From: Cyprinodon diabolis
Taxonomy: Eukaryota > Chordata > Actinopteri > Cyprinodontiformes > Cyprinodontidae
Reading direction: 5' to 3'
DNA: 64,000 bases
Assembly: GCA_030533445.1 (NCBI GenBank)
Contig: JARPUW010000553.1
Coordinates: forward strand, 868,001 to 932,000
The notes under the pieces were generated by a model that was not told the origin of the DNA, searched no databases, and saw only the letters and a list, made by a program, of their open reading frames with translations. Positions 61,090 to 64,000 of the stretch are shown here, piece after piece. Within the stretch, counting starts at the first letter, position 1. Each line of letters opens with the position of its first letter. The position numbers and the translations under genes are program-made.

Positions 61090-64000
61090 GAGCTGCTGGA
61101 ACCTTGAGCTGCTGGTGCTTCTGGAACCTTGAGCTGCTGGAACCTTGAGCTGCTGGAACCTTGAGCTGCTGGAACATTGAGCTGCTGGAACTTTGAGCAT
61201 CTGGAGCCTTGAGCATCTGGAGCCTTGAGCTGCTGGAACCTTGAGCTCCTGGAACCTTGAGCTGCTGGTGCATCTGGAACCTTGAGCATCTGGAGCCTTG
61301 AGCTTCTGGAACCTTGAGCTGCTGGAGCCTTGAGCTGCTGGTGCTTCTGGAACTTTGAGCTGCTGGAGCCTTGAGCTTCTGGAACCTTGAGCTGCTGGTG
61401 CTTCTGGAACCTTGAGCTGCTGGAACCTTGAGCTGCTGGAACCTTGAGCTGCTGGAACCTTGAGCTGCTGGTGCTTCTGGAACCTTGAGCATCTGGAGCC
61501 TTGAGCTTCTGGAACCTTGAGCTGCTGGAACATTGAGCTGCTGGTGCTTCTGGAACATTGAGCATCTGGAGCCTTGAGCTTCTGGAACCTTGAGCTTCTG
61601 GTGCTTCTGGAACCTTGAGCTGCTGGAACCTTGAGCTGCTGCAGCCTTGAGCTGCTGGTGCTTCTGGAACCCTGAGCTGCTGGAACCTTGAGCTGCTGGT
61701 GCTGCTGGAACCTTGAGCTGCTGGAACCTTGAGCTGCTGGTGCTTCTGGAACCTTGAGCTGCTGGAACCTTGAGCTGCTGGAACCTTGAGCTGCTGGTGC
61801 TTCTGGAACCTTGAGCATCTGGAGCCTTGAGCTTCTGGAACCTTGAGCTGCTGGTGCTTCTGGAACCTTGAGCTGCTGGAACCTTGAGCTGCTGGTGCTT
61901 CTGGAACCTTGAGCATCTGGAGCCTTGAGCTTCTGGAACCTTGAGCTGCTGGAACCTTGAGCTGCTGGTGCTTCTGGAACCTTGAGCATCTGGAGCCTTG
62001 AGCTTCTGGAACCTTGAGCTGCTGGTGCTTCTGGAACCTTGAGCTGCTGGAACCTTGAGCTGCTGGTGCTTCTGGAACCTTGAGCTGCTGGAACCTTGAG
62101 CTGCTGGAACCTTGAGCTGCTGGTGCTTCTGGAACCTTGAGCATCTGGAGCCTTGAGCTTCTGGAACCTTGAGCGGCTGGAGCCTTGAGCTGCTGGCGCT
62201 TCTGGAACCTTGAGCTGCTGGAACCTTGAGCTGCTGGTGCTTCTGGAACCTTGAGCTGCTGGAACCTTGAGCTGCTGGTGCTTCTGGAACCTTGAGCTGC
62301 TGGAACCTTGAGCTGCTGGTGCTTCAGGAACCTTGAGCATCTGGAGCCTTGAGCTTCTGGAACCTTGAGCTGCTGGTGCTTCTGGAACCTTGAGCTGCTA
62401 GAGCCTTGAGCTGCTGGAACCTTGAGCTGCTGGTGCTTCTGGAACCTTGAGCTGCTGGAACCTTGAGCTGCTGGTGCTTCTGGAACCTTGAGCTGCTGGA
62501 ACCTTGAGCTGCTGGTGGTTCTGGAACCTTGAGCATCTGGAGCCTATAGCTTCTGGAACCTTGAGCTGCTGGAGCCTTGAGCTGCTGGTGCTTCTGGAAC
62601 CTTGAGCTGCTGGAACCTTGAGCTGCTGGAACCTTGAGCTGCTGGAACTTTGAGCATCTGGAGCCTTGAGCATCTGGAGCCTTGAGCTGCTGGACCCTTG
62701 AGCTTCTGGAACCTTGAGCTGCTGGTGCATCTGGAACCTTGAGCATCTGGAACCTTGAGCTGCTGGAACCTTGAGCTGCTGGAACCTTGAGCTGCTGGTG
62801 CTTCTGGAACCTTGAGCATCTGGAGCCTTGAGCTTCTGGAACCTTGAGCTGCTGGAACCTTGAGCTGCTGGTGCTTCTGGAACCTTGAGCTGCTGGAACC
62901 TTGAGCTGCTGGAACCTTGAGCTGCTGGAACATTGAGCTGCTGGAACTTTGAGCATCTGGAGCCTTGAGCATCTGGAGCCTTGAGCTGCTGGAACCTTGA
63001 GCTCCTGGAACCTTGAGCTGCTGGTGCATCTGGAACCTTGAGCATCTGGAGCCTTGAGCTTCTGGAACCTTGAGCTGCTGGAGCCTTGAGCTGCTGGTGC
63101 TTCTGGAACTTTGAGCTGCTGGAGCCTTGAGCTTCTGGAACCTTGAGCTGCTGGTGCTTCTGGAACCTTGAGCTGCTGGAACCTTGAGCTGCTGGAACCT
63201 TGAGCTGCTGGAACCTTGAGCTGCTGGTGCTTCTGGAACCTTGAGCATCTGGAGCCTTGAGCTTCTGGAACCTTGAGCTGCTGGAACATTGAGCTGCTGG
63301 TGCTTCTGGAACATTGAGCATCTGGAGCCTTGAGCTTCTGGAACCTTGAGCTTCTGGTGCTTCTGGAACCTTGAGCTGCTGGAACCTTGAGCTGCTGCAG
63401 CCTTGAGCTGCTGGTGCTTCTGGAACCCTGAGCTGCTGGAACCTTGAGCTGCTGGTGCTGCTGGAACCTTGAGCTGCTGGAACCTTGAGCTGCTGGTGCT
63501 TCTGGAACCTTGAGCTGCTGGAACCTTGAGCTGCTGGAACCTTGAGCTGCTGGTGCTTCTGGAACCTTGAGCATCTGGAGCCTTGAGCTTCTGGAACCTT
63601 GAGCTGCTGGTGCTTCTGGAACCTTGAGCTGCTGGAACCTTGAGCTGCTGGTGCTTCTGGAACCTTGAGCATCTGGAGCCTTGAGCTTCTGGAACCTTGA
63701 GCTGCTGGAACCTTGAGCTGCTGGTGCTTCTGGAACCTTGAGCATCTGGAGCCTTGAGCTTCTGGAACCTTGAGCTGCTGGTGCTTCTGGAACCTTGAGC
63801 TGCTGGAACCTTGAGCTGCTGGTGCTTCTGGAACCTTGAGCTGCTGGAACCTTGAGCTGCTGGAACCTTGAGCTGCTGGTGCTTCTGGAACCTTGAGCAT
63901 CTGGAGCCTTGAGCTTCTGGAACCTTGAGCGGCTGGAGCCTTGAGCTGCTGGCGCTTCTGGAACCTTGAGCTGCTGGAACCTTGAGCTGCTGGTGCTTCT
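61090..64000. repeat. 1,756-bp tandem duplication running off the right edge
   Basis: About 61,090-62,845 is followed by a second copy from about 62,846 that is still matching when the window ends. Rare units fix the spacing at exactly 1,756 bp: CTCCTGGAAC (61,246 and 63,002), GAGCTTCTGGTGCTTC (CTTCTGG at 61,595 and 63,351) and GAGCGGCTGG (CGG at 62,174 and 63,930). CTCCTGG and GAGCGGCTGG were not noticed elsewhere in the window. This suggests a local family that continues beyond the right edge. Confidence 0.88.

Larger units (their letters stand above)
1..64000. repeat. Satellite/minisatellite array, 16-bp and 25-bp monomers
   Basis: The array fills the window and continues past both ends. 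The basic + strand monomer is CCTTGAGCTGCTGGAA (16 bp, 9 of 16 G+C). The second monomer is 25 bp: the same unit with TGCTTCTGG inserted after CTGCTGG. Common point variants have CTTCTGG or CATCTGG in place of CTGCTGG, GGAGCC in place of GGAACC, and TGCATCTGG, TGGTTCTGG or TGCTGCTGG as the nine-base insert. Rarer variants (CTGCAGCC, CTGTAACCCTGAG, CCTCTAGC, CCTATAGC, CTGCCGGAAC, GCTTATGG, GCTTCAGG) recur at fixed spacing and mark higher-order repeats. Indels are almost always whole monomers or differences of 9, 16 or 25 bp. The consensus contains no CpG. AGCT occurs in almost every unit. I found no interrupting unique sequence or mobile element. The period and composition are read directly; 'satellite of a eukaryotic chromosome' is inference, and the host species is unknown. 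Confidence 0.98.

Noticed and set aside
1846..63900. Dozens of long minus-strand open frames as separate protein genes
   Set aside because: All read the same repeat peptide in overlapping frames, begin at random CAT-bearing monomers and lack unique termini; they follow from a stop-free monomer with length remainder 1 modulo 3.
1..64000. CRISPR array
   Set aside because: Direct repeats are contiguous 16/25-bp units with no unique spacers, leader or cas genes.
1..64000. Plus-strand coding regions
   Set aside because: TGA in nearly every monomer falls in each frame about every 48 bp, closing all plus frames.
1..64000. Telomeric repeat, rDNA spacer, transposon or LTR
   Set aside because: No TTAGGG-like units, no rRNA or tRNA sequence, no terminal inverted or long terminal repeats, and no transposase or reverse-transcriptase reading frame.
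1..64000. G-quadruplex potential
   Set aside because: GGG runs occur only in isolated variants (CTTGGGC, CCTGGGC); no four-run cluster was seen.
1..64000. A previously undescribed gene system or operon
   Set aside because: There is no unique coding sequence or conserved gene context. Any novelty lies in the satellite's structure and possible factor binding.

Overview
The whole 64,000-base window is one uninterrupted tandem-repeat (satellite or minisatellite) array. I see no unique-sequence DNA, RNA gene, transposon or convincing protein gene in it. Nearly every base belongs to one of two related monomers: a 16-bp unit, CCTTGAGCTGCTGGAA on the + strand, and a 25-bp unit that is the same 16-mer with nine extra bases (TGCTTCTGG) after its CTGCTGG. 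There are on the order of three thousand monomers. The array runs off both ends of the window. A gene-free array of this size with nested higher-order repeats points to a eukaryotic nuclear genome, probably an animal. The sequence does not identify the species, and I make no claim beyond 'eukaryotic satellite'.

Layout. About 1-4,810 is a loosely ordered flank with a 1,537-bp-spaced duplication. About 4,812-20,941 is built from an 8,916-bp unit and its partial second copy, junction near 13,728; the first copy contains a 3,207-bp higher-order repeat. About 18,220-43,010 is a 24,791-bp segment followed head to tail by a shorter second copy, 43,011 to about 61,058. Inside the first copy are three nested tandem duplications with periods of 3,629, 2,780 and 3,025/3,009 bp. 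The second copy has one fewer 3,629-bp unit and one fewer 3,025/3,009-bp unit. From about 61,090 to the right edge is a 1,756-bp tandem duplication. This is the signature of repeated unequal exchange or replication slippage at many scales, the latest events being very recent because copies are almost identical.

Coding appearance. The minus strand is open for long stretches in all three frames because the monomer has no stop there and both monomer lengths leave remainder 1 when divided by 3. Three monomers therefore give 16 or more codons, and every frame reads the same circularly permuted peptide, FQQLKVPAAQGSSSSR. The longest such frame is 2,616 codons (6,086-13,936). The plus strand is closed in all frames by TGA in each monomer. 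I interpret the open frames as a by-product of the repeat, not as genes.

The most interesting non-coding signal is a dense field of heat-shock-element-like modules (TTCnnGAA), including 25 listed sites that match the full three-box pattern TTCnnGAAnnTTC. This suggests a testable, speculative parallel with the heat-shock-factor-binding human satellite III.
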